Assembly (NCBI GenBank): GCA_003164785.1
Contig: PLUE01000069.1
Location: 1-64,000, forward strand
Direction: 5' to 3'
Length of the DNA: 64,000 nt
From: Gammaproteobacteria bacterium
GTDB taxonomy: Bacteria > Pseudomonadota > Gammaproteobacteria > Steroidobacterales > Steroidobacteraceae
The notes below the pieces were generated by a model, which searched no databases, was not told where the DNA came from, and was given only the letters and a program-made list of their open reading frames with translations. The position numbers were made by a program, and so were the translations under genes. Shown piece by piece: positions 17,599 to 26,048 of this stretch (position 1 is the stretch's first letter; each line of letters starts with the position of its first letter).

Positions 17599-17880
17599 TT
17601 AGGTGACGGTTTCGCGCACGCCGGCGACCAGGTCGGCGATTTTGCGGCGCACGTCGGCCCGGCCGACGCGCTCTCTCGAGTCCTCGATTTCGTCCGCCGG
17701 AAACCAGCCGCTGACGCTGTTGCCCTCGGCCATCACGGTCAGGGTGGCGCCCGCGGGATGCGGATGCGTCGTGTGTACGTCGAACATGACGCAGTGGTAG
17801 TCGACGCCAATGCGCCGCAGCGCATCACGCGCCTCGGCCATGATCCGAGTTTTGCCATGTTCGAAATCACTAATACTCAT
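17599..17880 (-). CDS. Small hypothetical protein
   Basis: A 93-residue soluble protein starting MSISDFEHGKTRIMAEARDALRRIGVDYHCVMFDVHTT and ending LVAGVRETVT. GGAG lies eight bases before the ATG and codon use looks coding, so I accept it as a real gene. I do not recognise the family. The mix of an N-terminal helix, a central beta region (ATLTVMAEGNSVSGWFP) and a C-terminal helix (RRKIADLVAGVRE) suggests a small alpha/beta fold. It lies about 190 bases downstream of the start of the S9 peptidase gene, on the same strand but upstream in transcription order. Confidence 0.6.
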   Translation of the reverse strand: MSISDFEHGKTRIMAEARDALRRIGVDYHCVMFDVHTTHPHPAGATLTVMAEGNSVSGWFPADEIEDSRERVGRADVRRKIADLVAGVRETVT

Positions 17881-17970
17881 TCACGCAGCTCCATACATGT
17901 GATACATCGAAGAATCGTAACGACTCGTTTTGGCGATCGGCTGTGATCGCGTTCGCAGCATTCGGATGAC

Positions 17971-18174
17971 TTACTGCACGTCGATGAACGGCGCGCAGCT
18001 GTCGTGCGCGAGGATTTCGAATTTCGCACGCGTGCCTGAGTATTCGCAGATCAGGGCGGAGCTGCCGACGCCGGCCGACACCCGGTGCTGGCCGACCAGC
18101 GGAGCGCGGGTGGTCAACGCCGCATTGGCGACCACCGCAAACAGGACTCCAAGACACATCGCGAGCTTTTTCAT
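17971..18174 (-). CDS. Small exported hypothetical protein
   Basis: A 67-residue protein with a signal peptide (MKKLAMCLGVLFAVVANAA) and a mature part of about 47 residues that has two Cys (ALICEYSGTRAKFEILAHDSCAPF), which could form a disulfide in the periplasm. A perfect ribosome binding site (GGAGGAG) lies five bases before the ATG. I do not recognise the family. The start is secure because of the site and the signal peptide. Confidence 0.65.
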   Translation of the reverse strand: MKKLAMCLGVLFAVVANAALTTRAPLVGQHRVSAGVGSSALICEYSGTRAKFEILAHDSCAPFIDVQ

Positions 18175-18347
18175 TCCATCTCCTCCGCTTGAAAGCAGGC
18201 GCCATTGTGCGAGGTGGCGACTTGCCGGATCACTACCGATGTCTCATGTCGGCTGCGCCAGAGGTGTGCTGCGTCACTCTTTTCGGGTCGGAAAGGGGAT
18301 CCATGTAACGTAATGTAGTCGGCTCCTTCCGCGATGTTTCGCACCCC

Positions 18348-18394
18348 AAAAAAAGCGGCCCGGATCACGCTCGAATGAACGTGCCGGGCCGCTT
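18348..18394 (-). terminator. Intrinsic terminator of the yceI-like gene
   Basis: Read on the minus strand, an 11-bp perfect stem (AAGCGGCCCGG with CCGGGCCGCTT) with a 20-base loop is followed by seven T. It lies 26 bases after the stop codon of the YceI gene. This is a textbook Rho-independent terminator. Confidence 0.9.
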
Positions 18395-18419
18395 CGCGAT
18401 CGAGGGAAAGTCGACTAAA

Positions 18420-18995
18420 TCAGCCTTCCGGGCTGCCCTCGACCTGAATCTGCAGCTTCACGCCCATTTTGAAACCATAGGAATCGCCGTAGTTGACGCC
18501 GAAATCGGCGCGGTTGAAGGCTGCCGACGCGTCGGCGCCGCAGACTTCCTTCTTCGTCATCGGGTTCGGCTTGCACAGGAACGAATTGATCACCAGCGTG
18601 ACGGGCTTCGTGACGCCGTGCAGGGTCAGGGTGCCCTGCGCTTCGGTGGGCGATGCGCCGTTGAACTTGGTGAATTTGCCGGTGTAGGTTGCCGTGGGGT
18701 ACTTGGCGGCATCGAAGATGTCCGGCGACTTCGCGTGCTCGTCCATTTTCGCCATGCCGAAGTCGATGGAGTTAATGTTGACGGTGATGTCGATGCTGCC
18801 CGCCTTCGCGTCCTTGTCATACACGACCTTGCCGGAGGTCTCCGTGAATTTGCCGCGCCAGACCGACAGTCCGCCCATGTGGTCGGCCTCGAAGCTCGGG
18901 TAGGTGTGGTGCGGATCGAGGACGTACGTCACGGGGGCGGCGAACGCGGTCGCGCTCATCATTGCGGCGATGGACGCCAAAAGAATACGGTTCAT
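18420..18995 (-). CDS. YceI family periplasmic protein
   Basis: A 191-residue protein with signal peptide MNRILLASIAAMMSATAFAA and a YceI lipocalin-like barrel: YVLDPHHTYPSFEADHMGG, GKVVYDKDAKAGSIDITVNINSIDFG, DIFDAAKYPTATYTGKFTKF, GTLTLHGVTKPVTLVINSF, FNRADFGVNYG. The family binds isoprenoid-like lipids such as polyprenyl chains; the physiological role in most bacteria is unclear. The insertion LCKPNPMTKKEVCG carries two Cys. AAGGAG six bases before the ATG at 18995 sets the start; an in-frame TTG at 19016 is rejected. A strong terminator follows, so it is monocistronic. The nitroreductase gene is divergent, 142 bases away. Confidence 0.9.
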   Translation of the reverse strand: MNRILLASIAAMMSATAFAAPVTYVLDPHHTYPSFEADHMGGLSVWRGKFTETSGKVVYDKDAKAGSIDITVNINSIDFGMAKMDEHAKSPDIFDAAKYPTATYTGKFTKFNGASPTEAQGTLTLHGVTKPVTLVINSFLCKPNPMTKKEVCGADASAAFNRADFGVNYGDSYGFKMGVKLQIQVEGSPEG

Positions 18996-19137
18996 TGAAA
19001 GCTCCTTGGGAAACAACGGCTATAATTCCGAATCAGCCGATCCGGCAGTCCTGCTGGGTTGGCGGCCCGATCTTGGGCAAAGATCATAGCCGAAATGGGA
19101 CGTTTTCTTGATTCTTTAACTCATCTTTGAAGGTCGT

Positions 19138-19644
19138 ATGGAATTATCTACCGCAATCAAGACACGCTCATCGGCCTCCAAGCTCACGACGCCCGGTCCC
19201 ACGCCCGCCGATTTGGCACAGATCCTGGATGCGGCGGCCCACGCCCCGGACCATGGCCGCCTGAAACCCTGGCAATTCATCGTGTTGGACGCCGCGATGC
19301 GGGAGCGGTTCGCCCTCGCGGCGGCGGCGGCCAAGCGCGTCCGGGTGCCGACCATGACGGACGAGCAATTCGCGGCCGAGCGCGAAAAAGTGGCGCGATC
19401 GCCCACCATCGTGGTGGTCGCCTGCACCGTGCGCCGGGACCAGACCAAGGTGCCGGAGATCGAGCAGGTGATCGCCGCCGCGGCGGCCGCCGAGAATCTA
19501 TTCCTCGCCGCCCATGATCTGGGCTACGGCGTGATGTGGAAAACCGGCGCCGCCGCCTATGACGCGGGCGTCAAGGCGGAGTTGGGCTTGGACCCGAACG
19601 ATCACATCGTCGGCATCATGCATCTGGGGACGCGACTCAAGTAG
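19138..19644 (+). CDS. Nitroreductase family protein (YdjA-like)
   Basis: A 168-residue FMN-dependent reductase. Family features are the N-terminal TRSSASKLTTPGPTPADLAQILDAAAHAPDHGRLKPWQFIV (FMN phosphate-binding Arg-Ser and the helix that follows), IEQVIAAAAAAENLFLAAHDLGYGVMWKTG and the C-terminal strand HIVGIMHLGT. The single short domain and the HGRLKPWxF motif fit the small YdjA type. The physiological substrate is unknown. Its stop overlaps the end of the convergent modC gene by eight bases, so no terminator fits between them. Confidence 0.88.
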   Translation: MELSTAIKTRSSASKLTTPGPTPADLAQILDAAAHAPDHGRLKPWQFIVLDAAMRERFALAAAAAKRVRVPTMTDEQFAAEREKVARSPTIVVVACTVRRDQTKVPEIEQVIAAAAAAENLFLAAHDLGYGVMWKTGAAAYDAGVKAELGLDPNDHIVGIMHLGTRLK

Positions 19645-20728
19645 GCGCATGGAAGGCATGTCCGCGCAGTGACACGGATTTCACCAGAGCCCAGGTCGGC
19701 ATCCCGGGGGTCAGCGCGAGATCGCGCGTTGCCGCCCTCGTGATGCGCGCGAGGATTTTCGCTCCGCCGATATCGATGGTGACGAGGTCGGCGTCGCCTT
19801 CGTCGCCCTCGATTGCCGTCACGACGCCCATCAGACTGTTGCGTACGCTCAGATGCTGGGCGGGTTGCGTCGATACGATGATGTCGCGCGCCAGCAATTG
19901 CACGCGCAACGCCGTGCCCGGCGGCAAGCCTGCCGTCTGGACATGGAGTTCGCCGCGGCCCACTCGAACCCGGGTCAGTGCGGTCGCCGGGTCGCTGCCG
20001 AGAACGACGCCCTCGATGATGGCGCCCACTTCGTCGCGACCGACGATGGAGCGCAGGTGGGGATCGAGGCTCATGTCGCCAAGGCCGCCTTGGGCAATGA
20101 TCTTGCCCGCCTCCATCAACACCAGATGCGTGGCGAGCCGCAATACTTCGTCGAAATGATGGGTGACGTACACCATCGGAATCGCCAATTCGTCGCGCAG
20201 CGTCTCCAGATAGGGCAGCACTTCGTCACGGCGCGCGCTGTCGAGCGCCGCCAAGGGTTCATCCAGCAGGAGCAGGCGGGGTTGGGACAGCAGCGCGCGA
20301 CCGATGGCGACCCGCTGGCGCTCGCCGCCGGACAATTGATGGGTCCGTCGGTCCATCAACGGGGAGAGTCCGAGCAAGCCGACGACGGCATCGAGGCCGA
20401 CGTACCGTGCGCCCGCGGCGCGCTTCAGCGCGTATCGCAGATTGGCCGCGACGCGCATGTGGGGAAACAACCGGGCGTCTTGAAAGACGTAGCCCACGCG
20501 CCGCCTTTCCGGCGGCACGTCGATGCGGCGCGCACTGTCGAGCAACACGGCGCCGTCCAGCGCGATCCGCCCGCTGTCCGGTTCGAGAAGCCCGGCGATG
20601 ACGTTGACCAACGTGCTCTTCCCGCAGCCCGAACGCCCGAACAAGGCCGCCACGCCCGGGGTGGGCAATTCGAATGCCACGTTCAGTGCAAACGAGCCTC
20701 GCTGCTTCGCGGCCGTGACGGCGAGCAT
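19637..20728 (-). CDS. modC: Molybdate ABC transporter ATP-binding protein
   Basis: A 363-residue ATPase. Walker A is FGRSGCGKST, the Q-loop YVFQDARLFPHM, the ABC signature LSGGERQRVAIGRAL, Walker B LLLLDEPLAALD, and the switch His is in YVTHHFDEVLRLA. After about residue 285 comes the molybdate-binding TOBE domain (SVRNSLMGVVTAIEGDEGDADLVTIDIGG), which identifies ModC rather than another importer ATPase. It powers molybdate (or tungstate) import through ModB. The ATG at 20728 overlaps the modB stop by one base (TGATG), so translation is coupled; the longer open frame to 20812 lies inside modB and is rejected. Confidence 0.93.
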   Translation of the reverse strand: MLAVTAAKQRGSFALNVAFELPTPGVAALFGRSGCGKSTLVNVIAGLLEPDSGRIALDGAVLLDSARRIDVPPERRRVGYVFQDARLFPHMRVAANLRYALKRAAGARYVGLDAVVGLLGLSPLMDRRTHQLSGGERQRVAIGRALLSQPRLLLLDEPLAALDSARRDEVLPYLETLRDELAIPMVYVTHHFDEVLRLATHLVLMEAGKIIAQGGLGDMSLDPHLRSIVGRDEVGAIIEGVVLGSDPATALTRVRVGRGELHVQTAGLPPGTALRVQLLARDIIVSTQPAQHLSVRNSLMGVVTAIEGDEGDADLVTIDIGGAKILARITRAATRDLALTPGMPTWALVKSVSLRGHAFHAPT

Positions 20729-21420
20729 CAGCGGCCCAGCATGCGGCGAACGCGCCGCGCGAACCATTCGGCGAGCAGCAGGCCGGCGAGGCCCAAGGCC
20801 AGCGACAGGCACGCCAGCCGGGCGGCCTCGTGGTCACCGCCCGGCGTTTGCAGGGCGCTGTAGAGCGCCAAGGGCAGCGTGCGGGTCTCGCCGGGAATGT
20901 TGGAGACGAAGGTGATGACCGCGCCGAACTCGCCGAGTGCGGCGGAGAAGGCGGTGATGGCGCCTGCGAGGATCCCCGGTAACATCAGGGGCAGGGTGAT
21001 GGTCGCGAAGCGATCCACCCCGCCCGCACCCAGAGTGCGCGCGGCGTCCTCCAGGCCTCGATCGACGCCTTCCAGGGAGATCCGCATGGCCCTGACCATC
21101 AGCGGAAAGGACATGACCGCAGTGGCCAGTGCGGCGCCGTTGCGGGTGAACACGAGTTCGATGCCGAAAGTGCGCTCGAGCCACCCGCCGATGAGCCCGC
21201 GGGTGCCGAACACGATCAACAGAAGATAGCCGACGACGACCGGCGGCAGCACGAGCGGTAGGTGAACCACGGCGTCGAGCGCGGTGCGCCCGACGAATCG
21301 CTGGCGAGTCAACAGCCACGCAACCAGAACCGCCACCGGCAGGCTGAATGCGACGCTGCGCGTCGCGACGATCAAACTGAGCCGCAGCGCCTCGCCTTCA
21401 CTGGGGGTGAGCCACATCAT
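20728..21420 (-). CDS. modB: Molybdate ABC transporter permease
   Basis: A 230-residue inner-membrane protein with five to six hydrophobic segments. The permease coupling motif EDAARTLGAGGVDRFATITLPLMLPGILAG (EAA loop that contacts ModC) lies near residue 150. LPLVLPPVVVGYLLLIVFG and FGAVITFVSNIPGETRTLPLALYSALQTPG are characteristic of ModB. It forms the molybdate channel as a dimer with ModC. A periplasmic binding protein gene (modA) would be expected upstream, but the XRE regulator gene is there instead. So either modA lies elsewhere or the system is incomplete. Confidence 0.92.
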   Translation of the reverse strand: MMWLTPSEGEALRLSLIVATRSVAFSLPVAVLVAWLLTRQRFVGRTALDAVVHLPLVLPPVVVGYLLLIVFGTRGLIGGWLERTFGIELVFTRNGAALATAVMSFPLMVRAMRISLEGVDRGLEDAARTLGAGGVDRFATITLPLMLPGILAGAITAFSAALGEFGAVITFVSNIPGETRTLPLALYSALQTPGGDHEAARLACLSLALGLAGLLLAEWFARRVRRMLGR

Positions 21421-21471
21421 GCCCGCAGTCTACACAGGGGCACGTCGGGGAAGCGGGTCGGCCGATGCCAA

Positions 21472-21699
21472 TCAGCGTCTATCGGCGCCCACGAACAGAT
21501 CCGTTACGGTGGTGTTCAGCTTCGTGGCGATCGCCAACAGGATCAGCACCGTCGGGTTGTAGATGCCGCGTTCGAGGCGGCCGACGACATTGGTGTGTAT
21601 CCCGGCGCGGCCCGCAAGCTCTTCCTGGCTCAGGTTTTTCGCTTTGCGGCGTTCCCGAACCTCTGCACCAAGATTTCGCAGAATGGGAGCGGTAGGCAC
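21472..21699 (-). CDS. XRE family helix-turn-helix regulator
   Basis: A 75-residue single-domain regulator of the Cro/C1 type: LRNLGAEVRERRKAKNLSQEELAGRAGIHTNVVGRLERGIYNPTVLILLAIATKLNTTVTDLF covers the whole five-helix fold, with the recognition helix around THTNVVGRLERG. It starts with GTG. It should bind DNA as a dimer. A perfect 16-bp palindrome lies 36 bases upstream of its start, in the gap to the divergent sigma factor gene, and is the natural candidate operator for autoregulation and possibly for control of the sigma/fecR/receptor genes. Confidence 0.88.
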   Translation of the reverse strand: MPTAPILRNLGAEVRERRKAKNLSQEELAGRAGIHTNVVGRLERGIYNPTVLILLAIATKLNTTVTDLFVGADRR

Positions 21700-21716
21700 C
21701 CCGTAAGAGTCGGTCC

Positions 21717-21750
21717 TTGAACGAGATGGTGTCTAGACATTATAATGTCT
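21717..21750. promoter_or_regulatory. Divergent promoter with palindromic operator between the XRE and sigma genes
   Basis: AGACATTATAATGTCT (21735-21750) is a perfect 16-bp palindrome. Its centre, ATTATAAT, gives a perfect TATAAT -10 on both strands. On the plus strand TTGAAC (21717-21722) lies 18 bases upstream of TATAAT (21741-21746), a good sigma-70 promoter for the ECF sigma gene. On the minus strand a weaker TTGGGG lies about 16 bases from the -10. A dimeric XRE protein bound here would block both promoters. Confidence 0.6.
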
Positions 21751-21772
21751 GATTGGCTCGCCCCAACCTATC

Positions 21773-22303
21773 ATGAGCGGTAGCCGTATGGTCTCGCGTC
21801 CCAAATACTTCGAACGCTTGCTGCTATTCCTGCGCCGGAAGGGTCGGTCGCGGGAAGACGCAGAAGACCTGATTCAGGAAGCGATGCTACGCCTGCACCT
21901 GTACGGGCGCGAAGTGGCGGTGACCAACGAAGAGGCATTCCTGCGGCACACCGTGCATAACCTGGCCATCGACCAACATCGGCGGGATCGACCGGACCTG
22001 CGGCGCGGAGTGCCCATCGAGGACGTCAACGCCCAAAGCCCGCTGGTCGATCCTGACTCCACCCCCGAACAAACATTGGACGCCCAGCAACGTCTCGGGC
22101 ACATTCGCTGCGTACTGGACGCGGTGAGCCGGCGGACACGGGACATCTATTTCGCTCATCGTGCCGGCTACAGCTACGTGGAGATCGCCGAGGCCATGGA
22201 CATTTCGCACATCACGATCAAGCGTCACATCGCGCGTGCGCTCCTGGCCATCATGGAAGACGGGGAGCCGGACGATGACATCCCGAATGGCGCGGCCGAA
22301 TAA
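21773..22303 (+). CDS. ECF sigma factor, FecI type
   Basis: A 176-residue sigma-70 family factor. Region 2 is KYFERLLLFLRRKGRSREDAEDLIQEAMLRLHLY with the -10 recognition helix EEAFLRHTVHNLAIDQHRRDRPD; region 4 is LDAVSRRTRDIYFAHRAGYSYVEIAEAMDISHITIKRHIARALLAI. The arrangement sigma - FecR - TonB receptor is the classical cell-surface signalling unit, in which ligand binding by the receptor releases the sigma factor through FecR. Here the regulated receptor is the putative lasso-peptide receptor. The fecR gene begins inside its 3' end. The start ATG has no strong ribosome binding site; Met6 is an alternative. Confidence 0.9.
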   Translation: MSGSRMVSRPKYFERLLLFLRRKGRSREDAEDLIQEAMLRLHLYGREVAVTNEEAFLRHTVHNLAIDQHRRDRPDLRRGVPIEDVNAQSPLVDPDSTPEQTLDAQQRLGHIRCVLDAVSRRTRDIYFAHRAGYSYVEIAEAMDISHITIKRHIARALLAIMEDGEPDDDIPNGAAE

Positions 22304-23279
22304 GGACGAATTGCGGCGAATCCGGGCCGAGGCCGTCGTATGGATCGCTGAATTGCACGATCCTCACCGGGAGCGGGATCTGGACGCCCGGGTGAATCAA
22401 TGGCTCGCCGAGGATCCGCGGCACAAGGCGGCCTTCGACCGGGCCACGGCACTCTGGCAATCGACCGAAGGGGCCGAATCGACGCTGCGCAGCCGGGCCT
22501 TCGCCTGGATGTCGCGGGTGCCCCGGGCGCGGTTCTGGGCCCCCGTGCTGGCGGGCGGCGCCGTATTCTGTGGAATCCTGGTCGCCGCGGCCTTTTACCT
22601 GAGCGACGCGAGGCTGGTGACCGGGGCGGGCGAGCAACGCACCGTCGAACTCAGCGACGGTACCCAGGTCTCCCTGAACGCCAACAGCCGGGTGCTGCTC
22701 CAATACGATGATCGGGTTCGGAAAGTGACCCTGGCTCGCGGCGAAGCGCTGTTCGACGTCGCCAAGCAGTCAGCCAGACCCTTCGTCGTCGTCATCGGCG
22801 AGCGGAAGGTCATCGCCATCGGGACGTCATTTCTGGTCCGGCGAGAGGAGTCGGGCGCACCGGCATACGCGGTGACCCTGGTGGAGGGTCGGGTCGCGGT
22901 CGAGCCCCTGTCCGGGCCCGATGTGCTGCCGACGGTCGAGTCCGTGGGACTCAAGCTGTTGCGCCCGGGCGAGCGGCTGCGTTTCGTCGGTGACGCGCCC
23001 GGTGCGGTCGATGCGCCGTCGATCGCCAAGGTGACGGCGTGGCAACATGGTCAGCTCATCTTCGAGGACACGTCGCTCGCGGAAGCCGCGGCGGAGTTCA
23101 ACCGCTATGGAGCCGTCAAACTGCTCATCGATTCCCCCCGAATCGCCCGGTTGCGCGTGGGTGGCGTCTTTCGGATCGGCGACCCGTCGAGTTTCGCGCA
23201 GGCCATGGCGAGCGCGTACCAGCTTCGAGTCGTCGACCAAGGCAGGAGGATTCTGATCACAGAAAAAATTTCTCGCTGA
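22275..23279 (+). CDS. FecR family anti-sigma factor / sigma regulator
   Basis: A 334-residue inner-membrane protein. The cytoplasmic N-terminal domain of about 85 residues (LRRIRAEAVVWIAELHDPHRERDLDARVNQWLAEDPRHKAAFDRATALWQ) is the DUF4880 sigma-binding module. One membrane helix follows (FWAPVLAGGAVFCGILVAAAFYL). The periplasmic part starts with the FecR domain (GEQRTVELSDGTQVSLNANSRVLLQYDDRVRKVTLARGEALFDV…) and ends in an STN-like domain (FEDTSLAEAAAEFNRYGAVKLLIDSPRIARLRVGGVF) that should contact the receptor signalling domain. It overlaps the sigma gene by 29 bases and precedes the receptor by 120. It would hold the sigma factor until the loaded receptor signals. Confidence 0.92.
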   Translation: MTSRMARPNKDELRRIRAEAVVWIAELHDPHRERDLDARVNQWLAEDPRHKAAFDRATALWQSTEGAESTLRSRAFAWMSRVPRARFWAPVLAGGAVFCGILVAAAFYLSDARLVTGAGEQRTVELSDGTQVSLNANSRVLLQYDDRVRKVTLARGEALFDVAKQSARPFVVVIGERKVIAIGTSFLVRREESGAPAYAVTLVEGRVAVEPLSGPDVLPTVESVGLKLLRPGERLRFVGDAPGAVDAPSIAKVTAWQHGQLIFEDTSLAEAAAEFNRYGAVKLLIDSPRIARLRVGGVFRIGDPSSFAQAMASAYQLRVVDQGRRILITEKISR

Positions 23280-23399
23280 GGCGAGAAGAAATGATCCCAT
23301 CGGCCAAGTCGATTACGTCTTGATTATTCGAGAGCCGAATTCGGTTCCCAACACACGAATATTCAAAACTAAGAGCAATGGACTGCCGGGGATCTCTCT

Positions 23400-26048
23400 A
23401 TGCGTCGACGTTCAGGAGTCGTCTTGCTCGCCCTATGCGCCGCGAGCCTTTTTCTCGAGATCACAGCTGCCCGCGCCAATACCGACACGAAGGCGAGCTT
23501 CGACCTGCCGGCCGAGTCATTGGACAAGGCGCTGCGCGATCTTGCCATTCAGGCGAAGTGCAACATTTCCTATGAGCCGGCGCTGGTGGCGGGGTTGAAA
23601 TCGCCGGCAATCAAGGGTGCGTTCAACCCCATGGATGCGCTTTCCATGCTGCTGTCGGGAACCCCGCTCAAGGCATTGAGCGTCAATGCGGACACGATTC
23701 GAGTCGTTGCGAAAGGCGGCGCGCGATCGAAAGACTCCACCATCGACACGACCGGGCACGCGGGTACGGAGAACGCGACCGTCCTGCTGGCGTACGCCGG
23801 TCCCGTTGCAGCCGATGGATCCGAGAAGAATGATCTAGACGAAATCGTCGTCACTGGTTCGCATATTCGAGGGGTCGCGACGGCATCCGAAGTGATCGAG
23901 ATCGGCAGGGAAGAGATCGATCGATCGGGCTACACGTCCGTGGCTGATCTGATGTTGAGTGTGCCGCAAAACTTTGGCGGTGGGATCAATCCCGGGACGA
24001 CGGTCAACAACGCGAACGTGAACGCTCGCTATGCTGACAACCCCGCTGGAGCATCCGTCCCGAACCTGCGCGGTCTGGGCCCAGGATCCACCCTGACGCT
24101 CATCGACGGCCACCGAATGGCAGCGGGGTTGGCCGGCGGAGGAGCCGATATCTCGTCGATTCCAATCGACGCCATCGAGCGCATCGACGTCGTCACCGAC
24201 AGTGCATCAGCAATCTATGGGTCGGATGCCGTGGCCGGCGTCGTCAACGTCATATTGAAAAAAGACTACGACGGTGCCAAGACCAGTCTTTCGTATGGCT
24301 ATGCGCCGGAAGGTGGCGGAGATCAACAGCGGGCGAGCCAGATGTTTGGAACCAGTTGGTCGAGCGGTCATTTGATGGTTGCCTATGAGCACCTACACCA
24401 AGATATCCTCGACGCCAAAGACCGAGATTTCACGTCGTCGTCCGCCAGTCCGTATTCGCTGCTACCCGAGACCAGAGCCGACTCGGTGACCGCGGTCGCA
24501 ACCCAAAAATTTTCTGACACGATGTCGGCGTTTGTCGACGGACTCTATGTGCACAGAGAGGCAGATGAATTCAACTATTTTCCAACATTCGAAGCCGCGC
24601 CGATCGAGTACCCCACGACCCTTCAAAAGTTTGCGGTGGCCGCCGGGTTCGACTTCGATCTGCTTGACGATTGGAAGGCCGGTGTAGTTGCGGATGTCGC
24701 CGAAGACAACACCTCGGACCAAATATTTATGCGTACCGTACCTGTCACGCCGGAAAGCAGCGAACGCCTGTTGGGAACGATGCGCAGTATAGAAGCGAAT
24801 GCGAACGGCGGAATTGGCAACCTGCCGGGCGGTCCGGTACGCCTGGCGGTGGGCGCCGGTTATCGAAAGGAGAGCTTTTCCGACGCGATCGGTCCCGCCG
24901 GAGGGGTCATTAGCGCTGTCGCCGACGGGGACAGAGATATTCGCTTTGCGTTCGGTGAATTATCAGTGCCTCTGGTCGCGCTCTCGCAGCGGCCGGGCCT
25001 GAACTCTCTGGATCTGGTCATCAGCGCGAGAAACGAACATTACTCCGATTTCGGCGGGAAAACCGTCCCGAAGATTGGCGTAATTTACGCGCCGGCAAGT
25101 TCGCTGAGGATTCGGTCCACCTGGGGACAGGCTTTTCGAGCTCCCAATTTGTACGATACGAGGGGAGTGCCGCAGCTGGTCATTCTGGACTTGCCTGGTC
25201 CGGGCTCGGCCTCTGCAGGCGTCCCGACTCTGATTCGCGCGGGCGGAAACCCAGGATTAGAACCGGAGACGGCGGATGCTCTGAGCGTGGGTGCTGACTA
25301 TTCGCCGGAAGGCACAGCTCTCAAGTTGTCGTCGACGCTATTTGACATCAAATACCGCAATCGGTTATCGCAAATCGCTAATCTTGATACGGCGCTCACC
25401 GATCCGTTGAATGCGTACTTCGTCACGCCATCGCCGTCCGCGGCGTTCGCGGAGTCGGTCGTCAATGGCTATTCGCCAGGGTCGGTTATCAACGAAACCG
25501 GCGCTCCTTTCGCTCCTGGCAGCATCGCGGCGGTGGTGGACTATCGGCTGCTCAACGTTGCCACTCAAACGGCGCGGGGGGCGGATCTCAGTGTCAACTA
25601 TCGAATCGATGCGGGATCGGCCAATACGCTCTTATTTCTGAATGGCACTTATCTCGATCTGACGCAGCAAAATACGCCGGGATCGCCGCAACAGACTCTC
25701 AGCGGCTTCTCGTTCTATCCACCAAAATTCAGGATTCGCGGAGGAGCCACTTGGAAGATCTCGTCTTGGGCCGCCACGGGTACGATCAATTATCTCGCTC
25801 ACGAAACGAACAATCAGGTTACGCCTATCGCCAACGTCGGTTCATGGACCACCGTGGATTCGTCACTGAGGTATACGCCGCAATTGGCGGGATTCATGGC
25901 GGGGGTGCACGTCGGTTTATCGGTGCTGAATCTCTTCAATCGAAACCCGCCGCCGGTTCTCACCACTGTTCAAGGTCTCAACTATGACTCGTCCAATGCG
26001 AGTCCGTTAGGGAGAATTGTGACGCTTCAGGTGTCAAAAGAATGGTAA
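23400..26048 (+). CDS. TonB-dependent receptor with STN signalling domain, probable lasso-peptide receptor
   Basis: An 882-residue outer-membrane receptor. The signal peptide is MRRRSGVVLLALCAASLFLEI with cleavage after ARA. The STN domain (about 33-105: ASFDLPAESLDKALRDLAIQAKCNISYEP…LLSGTPLKALSV) signals to FecR. A TonB box-like DLDEIVVTGSHIRG precedes the plug (IEIGREEIDRSGYTSVADLMLSVPQN…GPGSTLTLIDGHRMAAGLAGG…AIERIDVVTDSASAIYGSDAVAGVVNVIL). The barrel ends VTLQVSKEW. Its stop overlaps the start of the isopeptidase gene by seven bases, so both are made together. Receptors in this position with isopeptidases take up the matching lasso peptide (astexin-type clusters), which is the function I infer here. 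Confidence 0.9.
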   Translation: MRRRSGVVLLALCAASLFLEITAARANTDTKASFDLPAESLDKALRDLAIQAKCNISYEPALVAGLKSPAIKGAFNPMDALSMLLSGTPLKALSVNADTIRVVAKGGARSKDSTIDTTGHAGTENATVLLAYAGPVAADGSEKNDLDEIVVTGSHIRGVATASEVIEIGREEIDRSGYTSVADLMLSVPQNFGGGINPGTTVNNANVNARYADNPAGASVPNLRGLGPGSTLTLIDGHRMAAGLAGGGADISSIPIDAIERIDVVTDSASAIYGSDAVAGVVNVILKKDYDGAKTSLSYGYAPEGGGDQQRASQMFGTSWSSGHLMVAYEHLHQDILDAKDRDFTSSSASPYSLLPETRADSVTAVATQKFSDTMSAFVDGLYVHREADEFNYFPTFEAAPIEYPTTLQKFAVAAGFDFDLLDDWKAGVVADVAEDNTSDQIFMRTVPVTPESSERLLGTMRSIEANANGGIGNLPGGPVRLAVGAGYRKESFSDAIGPAGGVISAVADGDRDIRFAFGELSVPLVALSQRPGLNSLDLVISARNEHYSDFGGKTVPKIGVIYAPASSLRIRSTWGQAFRAPNLYDTRGVPQLVILDLPGPGSASAGVPTLIRAGGNPGLEPETADALSVGADYSPEGTALKLSSTLFDIKYRNRLSQIANLDTALTDPLNAYFVTPSPSAAFAESVVNGYSPGSVINETGAPFAPGSIAAVVDYRLLNVATQTARGADLSVNYRIDAGSANTLLFLNGTYLDLTQQNTPGSPQQTLSGFSFYPPKFRIRGGATWKISSWAATGTINYLAHETNNQVTPIANVGSWTTVDSSLRYTPQLAGFMAGVHVGLSVLNLFNRNPPPVLTTVQGLNYDSSNASPLGRIVTLQVSKEW

